From Actinacidiphila yanglinensis (GTDB lineage Bacteria > Actinomycetota > Actinomycetes > Streptomycetales > Streptomycetaceae): a stretch of 64,000 nucleotides of DNA. Within the stretch, counting starts at the first letter, position 1, and each line of letters begins with the position of its first letter. The position numbers and the translations under genes are program-made. The notes below the pieces were generated by a model. That model ran no database searches, was not told where the DNA came from, and was given only the letters and a program-made list of their open reading frames with translations. The stretch is taken from assembly GCF_900107965.1 (NCBI RefSeq), contig NZ_FNVU01000018.1, positions 1 to 64,000 on the forward strand, given 5' to 3'. Shown one piece after another: positions 25,230 to 33,606 of this stretch.

Positions 25230-26030
25230 ATGCTGAAACTGGCCTGCCAGGAGCAACTGCTGCCCGGCGACACCCTCCAGGCGAAGTGGGACTTCGCCCA
25301 GGCCGCCGGCTACGACGGCATCGAACTGCGCGGCAAGGGCGACCAGCACTTCCGCGACCGGCTGCCCGAACTGCGCGCCGCCCGCGCCGACGGCGTCGTC
25401 ATGCCGACGGTGTGCGTCGACATGCTGCACTTCTTCGGGGCGTTCGACCCCGCGCAGCGCCGCGGCGCAGTGGAGCAGATGAAGTCGCAGCTGAGCGTCA
25501 TCGCCGAACTCGGCGGCCTCGGCGCGCAGACCCCGGCGTCGTACGGGATGTTCTCCCGCCGGCTGCCGCCCTTCGAGCCGCCCAGGTCCGAGGCCGAGGA
25601 CCGCGAGGTACTCCTCGCCGGGCTCGCCGAACTCGGCGAGCACGCCCGCGCCGAGGGCGTCACCCTCTTCCTGGAGCCGCTCAACCGCTACGAGGACCAC
25701 ATGGTCAACCGCCTCGAGCAGGCGGTGGACCTGATCGGCGAGACCGGTCTCGACTCGGTGCGGATCGGCATCGACAGTTACCACATGAACATCGAGGAGA
25801 CCGATCCGGCCGCGTCGATCCTGGCCGCCGCGCCCTGGATCGGGCACGCCCAGGTCAGCGACTCCAACCGCTTCCAGCCCGGCGCCGGCCATCTCGACTG
25901 GCCGGCGTGGCTGGGCGCCCTGGAGTCGAGCGGCTACACCGGCTGGCTCGCCGCCGAGTGCCGCCTGACCGGCGACCCCGAGGACGCCGTCCGCGCGGTG
26001 CCCGCGTTCCTGCGCCGGGCGGCGGGATGA
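25230..26030 (+). CDS. Sugar isomerase/epimerase (xylose-isomerase-like TIM barrel)
   Basis: A 266-residue TIM-barrel protein of the AP-endonuclease-2 family. Putative metal ligands are E in LFLEPLNRYEDH, D/H in IGIDSYHMNIEE, H in IGHAQVSDSNR and E in LAAECRL, matching the tagatose-3-epimerase arrangement. The fold includes epimerases, isomerases and 3-keto-glycoside lyases; with two sugar dehydrogenases in this locus the last is a real option. Its TGA overlaps the ATG of the next gene. Confidence 0.87.
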   Translation: MLKLACQEQLLPGDTLQAKWDFAQAAGYDGIELRGKGDQHFRDRLPELRAARADGVVMPTVCVDMLHFFGAFDPAQRRGAVEQMKSQLSVIAELGGLGAQTPASYGMFSRRLPPFEPPRSEAEDREVLLAGLAELGEHARAEGVTLFLEPLNRYEDHMVNRLEQAVDLIGETGLDSVRIGIDSYHMNIEETDPAASILAAAPWIGHAQVSDSNRFQPGAGHLDWPAWLGALESSGYTGWLAAECRLTGDPEDAVRAVPAFLRRAAG

Positions 26031-27376
26031 CCACCGTGCTCGAACCCGCCACCCGGCACAGCGGGTTGGACCACCGCGAGCTGCGCGCCGCGGCCGTCCG
26101 CGTCCTGCTGGCCAACTGGAGCGGGAAGGGCACCGTCCCCTCCCGCTCGCTGTACCCGCACCAGTGGAGCTGGGACTCCGCCTTCATCGCGATCGGCCTG
26201 CGGCACCTGTCACCCCGCCGCGCCCAGCAGGAGCTCGAGTGGCTGCTGAGCGCCCAGTGGGCCGACGGCCGCGTCCCGCACATCGCGTTCAACCCGGAGG
26301 TGCCCGCGGACGCCTACTTCCCCAGCCCCGACTTCTGGCGGTCCTCCCGCGCCGGGCGGCACCGCGGCGCGCCCGCCCACACCGAGACCTCCGGGATCGT
26401 GCAGCCCCCGGTGCACGCCCTGGCCGCCTGGCTGGTGCACCGGGCGGACCCGCGCGAGTCCGCCCGCCGCGGCTTCCTGCCGCGGGTCGCCGCCCGCCTG
26501 GAGTCCTGGCACCGCTATCTCGCCACCCACCGCGACCTCGGCGGCGGCGGCCTGGCCGCCGTGCTGCACCCCTGGGAGCCCGGGCTGGACAACAGCCCCT
26601 GCTGGGACACGCCGCTCGGCCGCGTCACGCCCGCGCCCGAGGACTCCTACCACCGGGTCGACCTCGACCACAGCGTGGCCGCCGACCGCCCGACCGACCT
26701 GGACTACGCCCGCTACGTCCGGCTCGCCCGCGACTACCGCGACAGCGGCTACGACGACGGCGCGCCGCACGCCTTCCAGGTCGAGGACCCCGGGTTCAAC
26801 GCCCTGCTGATCATGTCGGAGCACGCTCTCGCGGAGATCCTGCGCACCGTGGGCGAGAACCCCTCCCCCGCGCTGGCCCGCGCGGAACGGCTCACCGCCG
26901 CCCTGGGCGAGCGGCTCTGGGACCCGGAGCGGCGGATCTTCGCGCCACGCGAGCTGCGCGACGACCGGCTGTTGCCGGTCGCCGGCGTGAGCGGGCTGCT
27001 GCCGCTGGCCGTTCCCGGACTCCCCCGACCGCTCGCCGACGCCCTGGTGTCGACCGCGCGCGGCGAGCGCTTCCGGCTCGGCCAGGTGCACATGGTCCCC
27101 AGCTACGACCTGACGGACTCTCAGTTCGACGCCAACCGCTACTGGCGCGGGCCCAGTTGGTTCAACACCGGCTGGCTCGTGCACCGCGGCCTGCGCGCGT
27201 GCGGGCACACCGCTGCCGCCGACGAGCTGCGCGAGGGCATCCTGCACGACGCCTGGAGCAGCGGCTTCGCCGAGTACGTCAACCCGCTCACCGGGGACGG
27301 CCGCGGCATCCGCGACTTCAGCTGGACCGCCGCGCTGGTGCTCGACCTCCTCGCCGATCCGCGGGAGGAACGATGA
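26027..27376 (+). CDS. MGH1-like (alpha/alpha)6-barrel glycoside hydrolase
   Basis: A 449-residue cytoplasmic protein without signal peptide. QWSWDSAFIAIGLRHL, the SGIVQPPVHALAAW segment, LHPWEPGLDNSPCWD, YWRGPSWFNTGW and the C-terminal DFSWTAALVLDLL are the landmarks of the mannosylglycerate-hydrolase/GH63-like glucosidase group. It probably removes a sugar from the imported compound; linkage unknown. Its ATG and TGA overlap its neighbours by four bases (ATGA), so the three genes are translationally coupled. Confidence 0.85.
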   Translation: MTTVLEPATRHSGLDHRELRAAAVRVLLANWSGKGTVPSRSLYPHQWSWDSAFIAIGLRHLSPRRAQQELEWLLSAQWADGRVPHIAFNPEVPADAYFPSPDFWRSSRAGRHRGAPAHTETSGIVQPPVHALAAWLVHRADPRESARRGFLPRVAARLESWHRYLATHRDLGGGGLAAVLHPWEPGLDNSPCWDTPLGRVTPAPEDSYHRVDLDHSVAADRPTDLDYARYVRLARDYRDSGYDDGAPHAFQVEDPGFNALLIMSEHALAEILRTVGENPSPALARAERLTAALGERLWDPERRIFAPRELRDDRLLPVAGVSGLLPLAVPGLPRPLADALVSTARGERFRLGQVHMVPSYDLTDSQFDANRYWRGPSWFNTGWLVHRGLRACGHTAAADELREGILHDAWSSGFAEYVNPLTGDGRGIRDFSWTAALVLDLLADPREER

Positions 27377-29427
27377 GCGGCACGTCCTCGGCGCGGGACG
27401 GCAACCGGATCCTGGTGGACAGCGGGACCTTCGCCGTCCTCGTCCCCGACGGCGACATCACCGGCGGCCGGCCCACCGCCCCCGACGGGCTGTTCGTCCG
27501 GGACGCCCGGCATCTGAGCCGGTGGCGGCTCGGCGTCGCCGGCGGCGCGCTCACCGTGCTGGCCTCGGACGAGGCGCACGCGGTGATGGTGCTGCCCGGC
27601 ACCCGGGACGAGCCGTCGCCGTACACCGTGCTGCGCGGCCAGGCGGTCGCCGCCGGGACGCTGGTGGAACGGCTGACCGTGGTCAACAACCTGCCGCGCG
27701 CGGTGACCGCCGAGCTGCGACTGACCGTCGACGCCGACTTCGCCGACCAGTTCGAGCTGCGCTCGGACCGGCGCCGCTACAGCAAACCCGGGAGCCGCCG
27801 GGAGGTGGAGGAGCGCGCCGACGGCGTCGTCTTCCGCTACCTGCGCCCGCCCGGCTGGACGGCGTCGACCACGGTCATCGCGGAGCCGGCGCCCAGGATC
27901 ACGGCGGTCGGGGCGGAACCGGGCGAACCCGGCTCCGCCGCCCGGGAGCCGGTGTGCGCGGGTACCGACGACGGATCGGGTACCGCCAGGGTGCTGAGCT
28001 GGCGGCTGCGCGTCCCGCCGCACGGCAGTGCCCGGGTCGATCTGACCGTCGAGGCCGCGGCCGGCGGCTCTCCCGCGCCGGACGCCGCACCGGGCACCGC
28101 GTCCGAACGCGGAGCCCCCACCGGTCCGGACGCCGTACGGCAGCGCCTCGCCCGGGACGCGGCCGCCTTCACGGACGCCGAGCCGCGCCCCGAGGAGATG
28201 ACCGGCTGGACCGGTCTCGCGCGTGCGGTCCGCCAAGGGCTCGCCGACCTGGCCGGGTTGCGGGTCCCGGTGACCGGTCCCGCCGGAGAGGCGCTGCGGG
28301 TGCCGGGTGCCGGCACGCCCTGGTTCCTCACCCTCTTCGGCCGCGACTCGCTGCTGACCTCGCTGTTCTGCCTGCCCTACCGCCCCGGACTCGCCGCGCA
28401 CACCCTCGCCGCCCTCGCCGCCGCGCAGGGCACCCGCGACGACCCGGCCCGCCTCGAACAGCCCGGCCGCATCCCGCACGAGCTGCGCCACGGCGAGCTC
28501 GCGCACTTCGGGCAGGTCCCCTACGGCCGCTACTACGGATCCGTCGACGCCACGCCCCTCTTCCTCGTCCTGCTCCAGGCGTACACCGAGCACACCGGGG
28601 ACACCTCGATCGCGCGACGGCTGGAGCAGCACGCCCGCGCGGCCGTGGCGTGGATGTTCCGCGACGGCGGCCTGGACGACGGCGGCTGGCTGGTCTACCA
28701 CTCCGACGAGCAGGCCGGCGGCCTGGCCAACCAGAACTGGAAGGACTCCGCCGGAGCGGTCTGCTTCGCCGACGGCACCCAGGCGACCGGGGCGATCGCC
28801 GTCGCCGAGGCGCAGGGCTACGCCTACGACGCGCTGCGCCGCACCGCCCACCTCGCCGAGAACGTGTGGGGGGACCCCGTCTGGGCGCAGAGCCTGCGGC
28901 AGGCCGCGCTCGACCTGCGCCGCCGCTTCCCGCAGGAGTTCTGGCTCTCCGGCGCGGACTTCCCGGCCCTCGCGCTGGACGGCGAGGGACGCCGGGTGGA
29001 CGCTCTCGCCTCCGACGCGGGCCATCTGCTGTGGTCGGGGATGCTGGACCAGGACCGGGCGCAGCGCGTGGCACGACGGCTGCTGGCGCGGGACTTCTTC
29101 TCCGGCTGGGGAGTGCGCACCCTCGCGGCGGACCAGGCCCCGTACCACCCGCTGTCCTACCACCGGGGCGCGATCTGGCCGCACGACAACGCGATCATCG
29201 CCCTGGGGATGGCCTCGCACGGCCTGGTCGCCGAGGCCCGCGAGATCGCCGAGGCGATGGTGACCGCCGCCCGTCACAACGGCTGGCGGCTGCCCGAGGT
29301 CATCTCCGGGTACGGCCGCGACGTCCACCCCGCCCCCGTCCCCTACCCCCACTCCTGTTCCCCGCAGGCATGGGCGGCGGCGACCCCGCTGGCGCTGCTC
29401 ACCGCGACGACGCCGGCCCCGCGATGA
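27373..29427 (+). CDS. Debranching-enzyme-like glycosidase (GDE_N_bis plus (alpha/alpha)6 barrel)
   Basis: A 684-residue protein without signal peptide. Residues about 10-200 are the GDE_N_bis beta domain (GLFVRDARHLSRWRL; GTLVERLTVVNNL). Residues about 290-684 form an amylo-1,6-glucosidase-like barrel with LFGRDSLLTSLF, PHELRHGELAHFG, YYGSVDATPLFLVLL, NQNWKDSAGAVC and the region around HRGAIWPHDNAIIA. This family is found in sugar operons of actinomycetes and proteobacteria and is mostly uncharacterised. It ends the plus-strand operon; 140 bases separate it from the next gene. Confidence 0.87.
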   Translation: MSGTSSARDGNRILVDSGTFAVLVPDGDITGGRPTAPDGLFVRDARHLSRWRLGVAGGALTVLASDEAHAVMVLPGTRDEPSPYTVLRGQAVAAGTLVERLTVVNNLPRAVTAELRLTVDADFADQFELRSDRRRYSKPGSRREVEERADGVVFRYLRPPGWTASTTVIAEPAPRITAVGAEPGEPGSAAREPVCAGTDDGSGTARVLSWRLRVPPHGSARVDLTVEAAAGGSPAPDAAPGTASERGAPTGPDAVRQRLARDAAAFTDAEPRPEEMTGWTGLARAVRQGLADLAGLRVPVTGPAGEALRVPGAGTPWFLTLFGRDSLLTSLFCLPYRPGLAAHTLAALAAAQGTRDDPARLEQPGRIPHELRHGELAHFGQVPYGRYYGSVDATPLFLVLLQAYTEHTGDTSIARRLEQHARAAVAWMFRDGGLDDGGWLVYHSDEQAGGLANQNWKDSAGAVCFADGTQATGAIAVAEAQGYAYDALRRTAHLAENVWGDPVWAQSLRQAALDLRRRFPQEFWLSGADFPALALDGEGRRVDALASDAGHLLWSGMLDQDRAQRVARRLLARDFFSGWGVRTLAADQAPYHPLSYHRGAIWPHDNAIIALGMASHGLVAEAREIAEAMVTAARHNGWRLPEVISGYGRDVHPAPVPYPHSCSPQAWAAATPLALLTATTPAPR

Positions 29428-29567
29428 GCACGACCGCCGGCGTGTACGGGACCCCGCTCCCCCGCGGGACGAACTCGGATGCGGGGGGCGCGGGGCCGCC
29501 CTAGGCTGCGCTCGCGGGGAGGTCGAGGCGCCGTGTCGACCCTCATCGGATCGGAGAGGCCCGGGCC

Positions 29568-30290
29568 ATGACCAGTCGACTGTTCGCGATCTGCTTCAAC
29601 GCCACCCGGCCGTCGGACCTGGCACGGTTCTGGTCCGGGGTCCTGGGCTGGGAGTCCGCCGACGGTCCTGACGGCGATGTCGCGATCCTGTCCGCCGGCG
29701 CCGCCGGGTTCCGCATCCGGTTCCTGCCGAGCCAGGAACCCAAGATCGGCCGGAACCGGGCGCACTTCGACCTGACGAGCGCCTCCCCCGAGGAGCAGCA
29801 GCGGACGGTGGCCCGGGCGCTGGAACTCGGCGGGCGGCACATCGACGTGGGCCAGCGCCCCGAGGACGGACACGTGGTGCTCGCCGACCCGGACGGGAAC
29901 GAGTTCTGTGTCATCGAGGCGGGCAACACGTTCCTCGCCGGCACCGGCGTCATCGGCGCGCTGGCCTGCGACGGTTCGCAGGAGGTCGGCTACTTCTGGA
30001 GCGAGGCGCTGCGGTGGCCGCTGGTCTGGGACCAGGACCGGGAGACCGCGATCCAGTCGCCGGACGGCGGTACGAAGATCACCTGGGGTGGCCCTCCGGT
30101 GGCGCCGAAGAAGGGCACGAACCGGCTGTACTTGGAGCTGGCGCTCCCCGCCGGCGCGGACCGGGAGGCGGAGGTCGACCGCCTGGTCTCGCTCGGCGCG
30201 ACGCGAACCGGCACCGGCGGGGACAGCGGCAACGGGGCGCTGCTGCTCGACCCGGACGGCAACGAGTTCTCCGTACGCGGCCCCCGGTAG
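29568..30290 (+). CDS. VOC-family (glyoxalase-like) two-module protein
   Basis: A 240-residue protein made of two betaalphabetabetabeta modules, each ending with the same tail: ADPDGNEFCVIE (first) and LDPDGNEFSVRG (second). The N-terminal FNATRPSDLARFWSGVLGW is the usual VOC start. Members may be dioxygenases, isomerases or antibiotic-binding proteins; this one lacks an obvious full metal triad per module, so it may be non-catalytic. It stands alone between operons and is followed by a strong terminator. Confidence 0.85.
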   Translation: MTSRLFAICFNATRPSDLARFWSGVLGWESADGPDGDVAILSAGAAGFRIRFLPSQEPKIGRNRAHFDLTSASPEEQQRTVARALELGGRHIDVGQRPEDGHVVLADPDGNEFCVIEAGNTFLAGTGVIGALACDGSQEVGYFWSEALRWPLVWDQDRETAIQSPDGGTKITWGGPPVAPKKGTNRLYLELALPAGADREAEVDRLVSLGATRTGTGGDSGNGALLLDPDGNEFSVRGPR

Positions 30291-30322
30291 CGGGGCCGCC
30301 GCCCTCCCTCACGCGCGACCTC

Positions 30323-30361
30323 GTCGAAGGGCCGGCACATACTCGGTGCCGGCCCTTCGAC
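30323..30361. terminator. Strong bidirectional terminator
   Basis: GTCGAAGGGCCGGCAC (30323-30338) and GTGCCGGCCCTTCGAC (30346-30361) form a perfect 16-bp stem with a seven-base loop, between the convergent VOC and PIG-L genes. Confidence 0.85.
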
Positions 30362-30382
30362 GCACGCGCGGGGCGCCACGGC

Positions 30383-31222
30383 TCAGCGCAGACCGGCGAA
30401 CACGTCCCGCTCCGGAAGGGCCGCCCCGGTCCTGTCCCGGACGCGCACGAACGTCTCCACGCCCAGCAGTTGGGCGAAGTACTCGCGACCGAGCGCGATG
30501 AAGAAGGAGTTGTCGGGCTGGCTCGCGTGCGCGCTGAGCGCGTCGAACTTGCGGTCGGCGAAGTCGGCGGTGTCGACCCAGGTCGAGATGTCCTCGTCCG
30601 GCAGGCCCAGGGGCGGCTGCTCGCCCTGTTCCTGCTCGCCCGGCTCCTCGGACGTCGCGTCGGCGCTGAGCCTGCCGATCAGTTCCTGCATCGTGGTCCG
30701 CGGCATCGCCGTCCAGTACACCTTCGCGGGCTGCTCGTCAGCGCTCAGCCGGTCGAGGGCGGCCACCGTGATCCGGTGGGCCTGGATGTGGTCGGGGTGA
30801 CCGTAGAAGCCGTTCTCGTCGTAGGTGACGACCACGTCGGGCCGTTCGCGCCGCATCACGGCCGCGAGTTGCTCGGCGGCCTCGTCGACGGGGACGGTCC
30901 AGAACGAGCCGGGGGCGTCGTTGGTCGGCCAGCCCATCATTCCGGAGTCGGCGTACCCCAGGAGTTCGAGGTGCGAGACCGCCAGGATGTCGCAGCTCTT
31001 GAGGAGTTCGGCCCGGCGCACGGCCACCACGGCCTCCGGGTCGTGGCCGGGCTGCCCCGGCTTCGTGCCGTCCGGGCCGTCACCGCACCTGCCGTCGGTA
31101 CAGGTGACCAGTACGGTCCGCACCCCTTCCGCGGCACTGCGCGCCAGCAGCCCGCCGGTGCTGCTGGCCTCGTCGTCGGGATGCGCGTGCACAGCCATCA
31201 GCGTCAACGGTCGTTCGGACAC
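30383..31222 (-). CDS. PIG-L/LmbE-family deacetylase (Mca/MshB-like)
   Basis: A 279-residue zinc hydrolase with the family zinc motif AHPDDE (residues about 13-18) and the second motif GHPDHIQAH. TYDENGFYGHPDH is close to the Mca/MshB sequence TYDENGGYPHPDH, so an N-acetyl-glucosaminyl-inositol or mycothiol-conjugate amidase activity is plausible. A distinctive acidic insert, rich in Glu (SEEPGEQEQGEQ), lies near residue 195. The GTG at 31222 has AAGG five bases upstream. It is not part of the fluoride block, being 263 bases downstream of it. Confidence 0.85.
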   Translation of the reverse strand: MSERPLTLMAVHAHPDDEASSTGGLLARSAAEGVRTVLVTCTDGRCGDGPDGTKPGQPGHDPEAVVAVRRAELLKSCDILAVSHLELLGYADSGMMGWPTNDAPGSFWTVPVDEAAEQLAAVMRRERPDVVVTYDENGFYGHPDHIQAHRITVAALDRLSADEQPAKVYWTAMPRTTMQELIGRLSADATSEEPGEQEQGEQPPLGLPDEDISTWVDTADFADRKFDALSAHASQPDNSFFIALGREYFAQLLGVETFVRVRDRTGAALPERDVFAGLR

Positions 31223-31485
31223 AGATACCTTCTTCGCCAGCCGGAATCGTCTTGCCGCGGACCTCGGTGCCGCTCCGGCGCCCTGACGCGAAGCCGGACC
31301 ACCGCGGGCACCCGCCGCATGCCGCCACCGTAGCCGACGGCCCCCCGCCCGCGACCGGCCACCGTGTGTGCCGTCAGGTCCGCGCGGACGGCGGCCTCCC
31401 GGCGGAGGGATCGGGCGGCCGCCCGTGCCGCGGGCGGACGCGGCACGGGTGACCGGCGCCGCGCGGAGGGTGTGGGGGCAGCACG

Positions 31486-31692
31486 CTACGCGGTGCGGCC
31501 CGCTCCCGCGCAGGTGACGCACTGGATGCGGCGGGCGGCGTTCGGGAGGGTGGTGGTGCCGAGTCCGTTGGGGTGGCGGAGGAGTTGGGGGGAGGTTTCC
31601 GCGTGGTCCGTGCAGGCGCCGGCGCCGCAGGTGGCGCAGACGGCGATGGCAGGGGTGTTCCGGCCGGTCGCGTCGCAGTCGAAGCAGTTCAT
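31486..31692 (-). CDS. DUF2180-family small zinc-finger-like protein
   Basis: A 68-residue protein with three cysteine pairs: MNCFDC (3, 6), VCATCGAGAC (19, 22, 27) and IQCVTCAG at the C-terminus, plus DHAE. This is the pattern of DUF2180, a small predicted zinc-binding protein of actinomycetes whose role is unknown. It is the last gene of the fluoride block; its start is 59 bases after the DUF190 gene. Confidence 0.8.
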   Translation of the reverse strand: MNCFDCDATGRNTPAIAVCATCGAGACTDHAETSPQLLRHPNGLGTTTLPNAARRIQCVTCAGAGRTA

Positions 31693-31750
31693 TCGGAATT
31701 CCGTTCCGGGAAGGGTGGGCGGGTGGACGGGTGCTCGGGACGGGGAGAGG

Positions 31751-32086
31751 TCAGGGGGAGCGCGGAGCGTGGATGTGCACCGCGTCCATGACGGCGACAC
31801 CGGTGACGGCGAGGATGTCGTCGAGGCCGGCCAGGAAGGTGCGCAGGCGGTGCTCCTCGTCGATGATCACCACGGCGACGGGGCAGTGTTCCCGCAGCCG
31901 GGAGGCGTGCTCCTGGTGGACGCGGAGGTGCGCGCCGAATCCCTCGATCGCTTCGAGCGCGCTGGCGCCGGGCAGGCCCGCCCGGCGGGCGCGGTGCACG
32001 ATCTCGGCGTAGGCGGGGCGGTGGTGCCACAGGGCCCCGCCGGTCAGGTGGATGGTGAGCCGGGCTGCCGGTCCTTCGGGGAGCAT
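31751..32086 (-). CDS. DUF190 protein, CrcB-associated
   Basis: A 111-residue soluble protein of the DUF190 family: ARLTIHLTGGALWHHRPAYA, RRAGLPGASALEAIEGFG and VAVVIIDEEHRLRTFL. The fold resembles PII-like signalling proteins; members sit beside fluoride channel genes. The ATG at 32086 has AGAGG five bases upstream and is favoured over the GTG at 32092. It is the second of two DUF190 copies in this block (the other is at 32549-32905); they share the GxxGAxxxxxIEGFG core. Confidence 0.88.
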   Translation of the reverse strand: MLPEGPAARLTIHLTGGALWHHRPAYAEIVHRARRAGLPGASALEAIEGFGAHLRVHQEHASRLREHCPVAVVIIDEEHRLRTFLAGLDDILAVTGVAVMDAVHIHAPRSP

Positions 32087-32177
32087 GTCCACCTCTGCGG
32101 ATGCGGGGATGCGGTGATGTCGGGGAGTCCGGCGGCCGGCGCGGCCGCGGGTGGCACGAGAGGTCGGGACGGCCGCG

Positions 32178-32552
32178 CTACGGCCATATCGCCTCCGCGA
32201 GGGCCGCGCCGGTGAAGGCTGCGCCGAGACCGGCCACGACGCTGCCGACCACGTTGACGGCGCCCAGGAACCACGCGTCGTCCTCGGTGAGGCGCAACGT
32301 CTCGTAGGAGAACGTGGAGTAGGTGGTCAGCGCCCCGCAGAAGCCGGTGCCGAGCAGCAGTTGCACGTGGCCGGAGGCGCCACCCGCGGAGACCGCCCCC
32401 GTGACCAGGCCGAGCACGAAGGAGCCGATGACGTTGACGGTGAAGGTGCCCCAGGGGAAGAGGGTGTCGTGCCTCGCCTGCACCGAGCGGTCGGTGAGGT
32501 AGCGGGCCGGGGCGCCGACGGCGGCGCCGACGATGACCAGGAGCCAGTTCAC
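32178..32552 (-). CDS. crcB: Fluoride channel FluC/CrcB, second copy
   Basis: A 124-residue membrane protein with four helices. GAPARYLTDRSVQ corresponds to the G-x2-R-Y start motif, GTFTVNVIGSFVLG carries the pore Asn, and GFCGALTTYSTFSYE the Phe/Thr fluoride track. Two such subunits form the Fluc channel that exports fluoride. Its ATG overlaps the TGA of the preceding DUF190 gene by four bases. It is close to the minimal size of the family, unlike the first copy. Confidence 0.93.
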   Translation of the reverse strand: MNWLLVIVGAAVGAPARYLTDRSVQARHDTLFPWGTFTVNVIGSFVLGLVTGAVSAGGASGHVQLLLGTGFCGALTTYSTFSYETLRLTEDDAWFLGAVNVVGSVVAGLGAAFTGAALAEAIWP

Positions 32553-32905
32553 CGTTCCTCCTGCGGCCGCTCGGCATCGGGGACGTGACGGGTGACCTCC
32601 ACCGGGTCGAGAGCGACCACCCCGCCGAGCCGGAGCTCGTCGAGCCGCGGGAGGAACTCCCTGATCCGCTCCTCGGCGTCGATGATGACGACGGCCACGG
32701 GCAGGTCCTCGCTGAGCGACAGCAGCCGGGTGGTGTGGATGAGCGAGGAGGACCCGAAGCCCTCGATGCCGCGGAACACGGCGGCACCTGCCAGACCGGC
32801 CGTGCGAGCGCGCTGCACGATCTCGTTGAACAGCGGCTTGTGGTGCCAGGTGTCGCTCTCGTTGATGATGATCGTGACCCGCAGGGCGGAGCCGGTGACC
32901 TTCAC
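32549..32905 (-). CDS. DUF190 protein, CrcB-associated
   Basis: A 118-residue protein: LRVTIIINESDTWHHKPLFN, RTAGLAGAAVFRGIEGFGSS, and PVAVVIIDAEERIREFLP. It has the same core as the 31751-32086 protein plus a longer C-terminal tail (VALDPVEVTRHVPDAE). The GTG at 32905 has GGAGG five bases upstream and overlaps the end of the first crcB by four bases (32902-32905), so translation of crcB, DUF190 and crcB is coupled in series. Confidence 0.9.
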   Translation of the reverse strand: MKVTGSALRVTIIINESDTWHHKPLFNEIVQRARTAGLAGAAVFRGIEGFGSSSLIHTTRLLSLSEDLPVAVVIIDAEERIREFLPRLDELRLGGVVALDPVEVTRHVPDAERPQEER

Positions 32906-33390
32906 TGCTGCCTCCACTCGACGACGCGCCGGGTCAGCGCGGATCCGATCCACACGGCCGCCAGCGCGACCAGCACGGTGAGCACCATGTACACGAGGCC
33001 GGTGCGCGCCTCGCGGTGTTCCACCAGCCGCCGGATGTCGTTGGCGTAGGTGGAGAACGTCGTGAATCCCCCGAGCACCCCGGTGCCGAAGAAGGGCCGC
33101 ACCAGGCGGTGCGCGGCCCACACGTCGCTGATGATCACCATGAAGACGCCGATGACCCCGCAGCCGACCGCGTTGACGGTCATCGTGGTCCAGGGGAAGG
33201 CGTCCGGGGCGTCCGGCCACAGCAGCCCGGCCCCGTAGCGGGCGCAGGCGCCCATCGCGCCGCCGACCGCGACCACGGCCACGACGGGTGACTGCGGGAA
33301 GCGCAACTCCCGGCGCTGCGCGGGAACGTGCAGGTCGACGTCAGGGTCGACCGGTTCCTTGCTCCGTATCGGGGGCCAGAATCTCACCAC
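32902..33390 (-). CDS. crcB: Fluoride channel FluC/CrcB, first copy with N-terminal extension
   Basis: A 162-residue CrcB. The first 35 residues (RFWPPIRSKEPVDPDVDLHV and on) are hydrophilic and absent from minimal CrcB proteins. The four-helix part has GGAMGACARYGAG, TMTVNAVGCGVIG and GVLGGFTTFSTYAND. With the second copy it can make a heterodimeric channel, as known for paired fluC genes in Gram-positive bacteria. The GTG at 33390 has GGAG upstream. I looked for a fluoride riboswitch in the 216 bases before it and found none. Confidence 0.92.
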   Translation of the reverse strand: MVRFWPPIRSKEPVDPDVDLHVPAQRRELRFPQSPVVAVVAVGGAMGACARYGAGLLWPDAPDAFPWTTMTVNAVGCGVIGVFMVIISDVWAAHRLVRPFFGTGVLGGFTTFSTYANDIRRLVEHREARTGLVYMVLTVLVALAAVWIGSALTRRVVEWRQQ

Positions 33391-33606
33391 GCGTGTCTCC
33401 TACTCGCTGGGCACCGGCATGACTGCCGTGCATCTCGCAAGTAGGGACCGTTGACGGCACGAGCGCCGTGGTTCGGGTACGGCGGGCCCCACCGCCGCGC
33501 GGCGTCCGAGGAGCACCGCTGGACATCAGCATACCGGCGCCCGCCGCTCCCGGTACGGCACGACCTGCCGCCGTTCGGGCGAATACGGCGCCCCGTCCAC
33601 GCGGGG

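Noticed and set aside
33391..33606. Possible fluoride riboswitch before crcB
   Set aside because: I compared both strands with the crcB-motif core (GG-GAUGG start, pseudoknot bases, GCUGAUG end) and saw no match in order. A covariance search would settle it.
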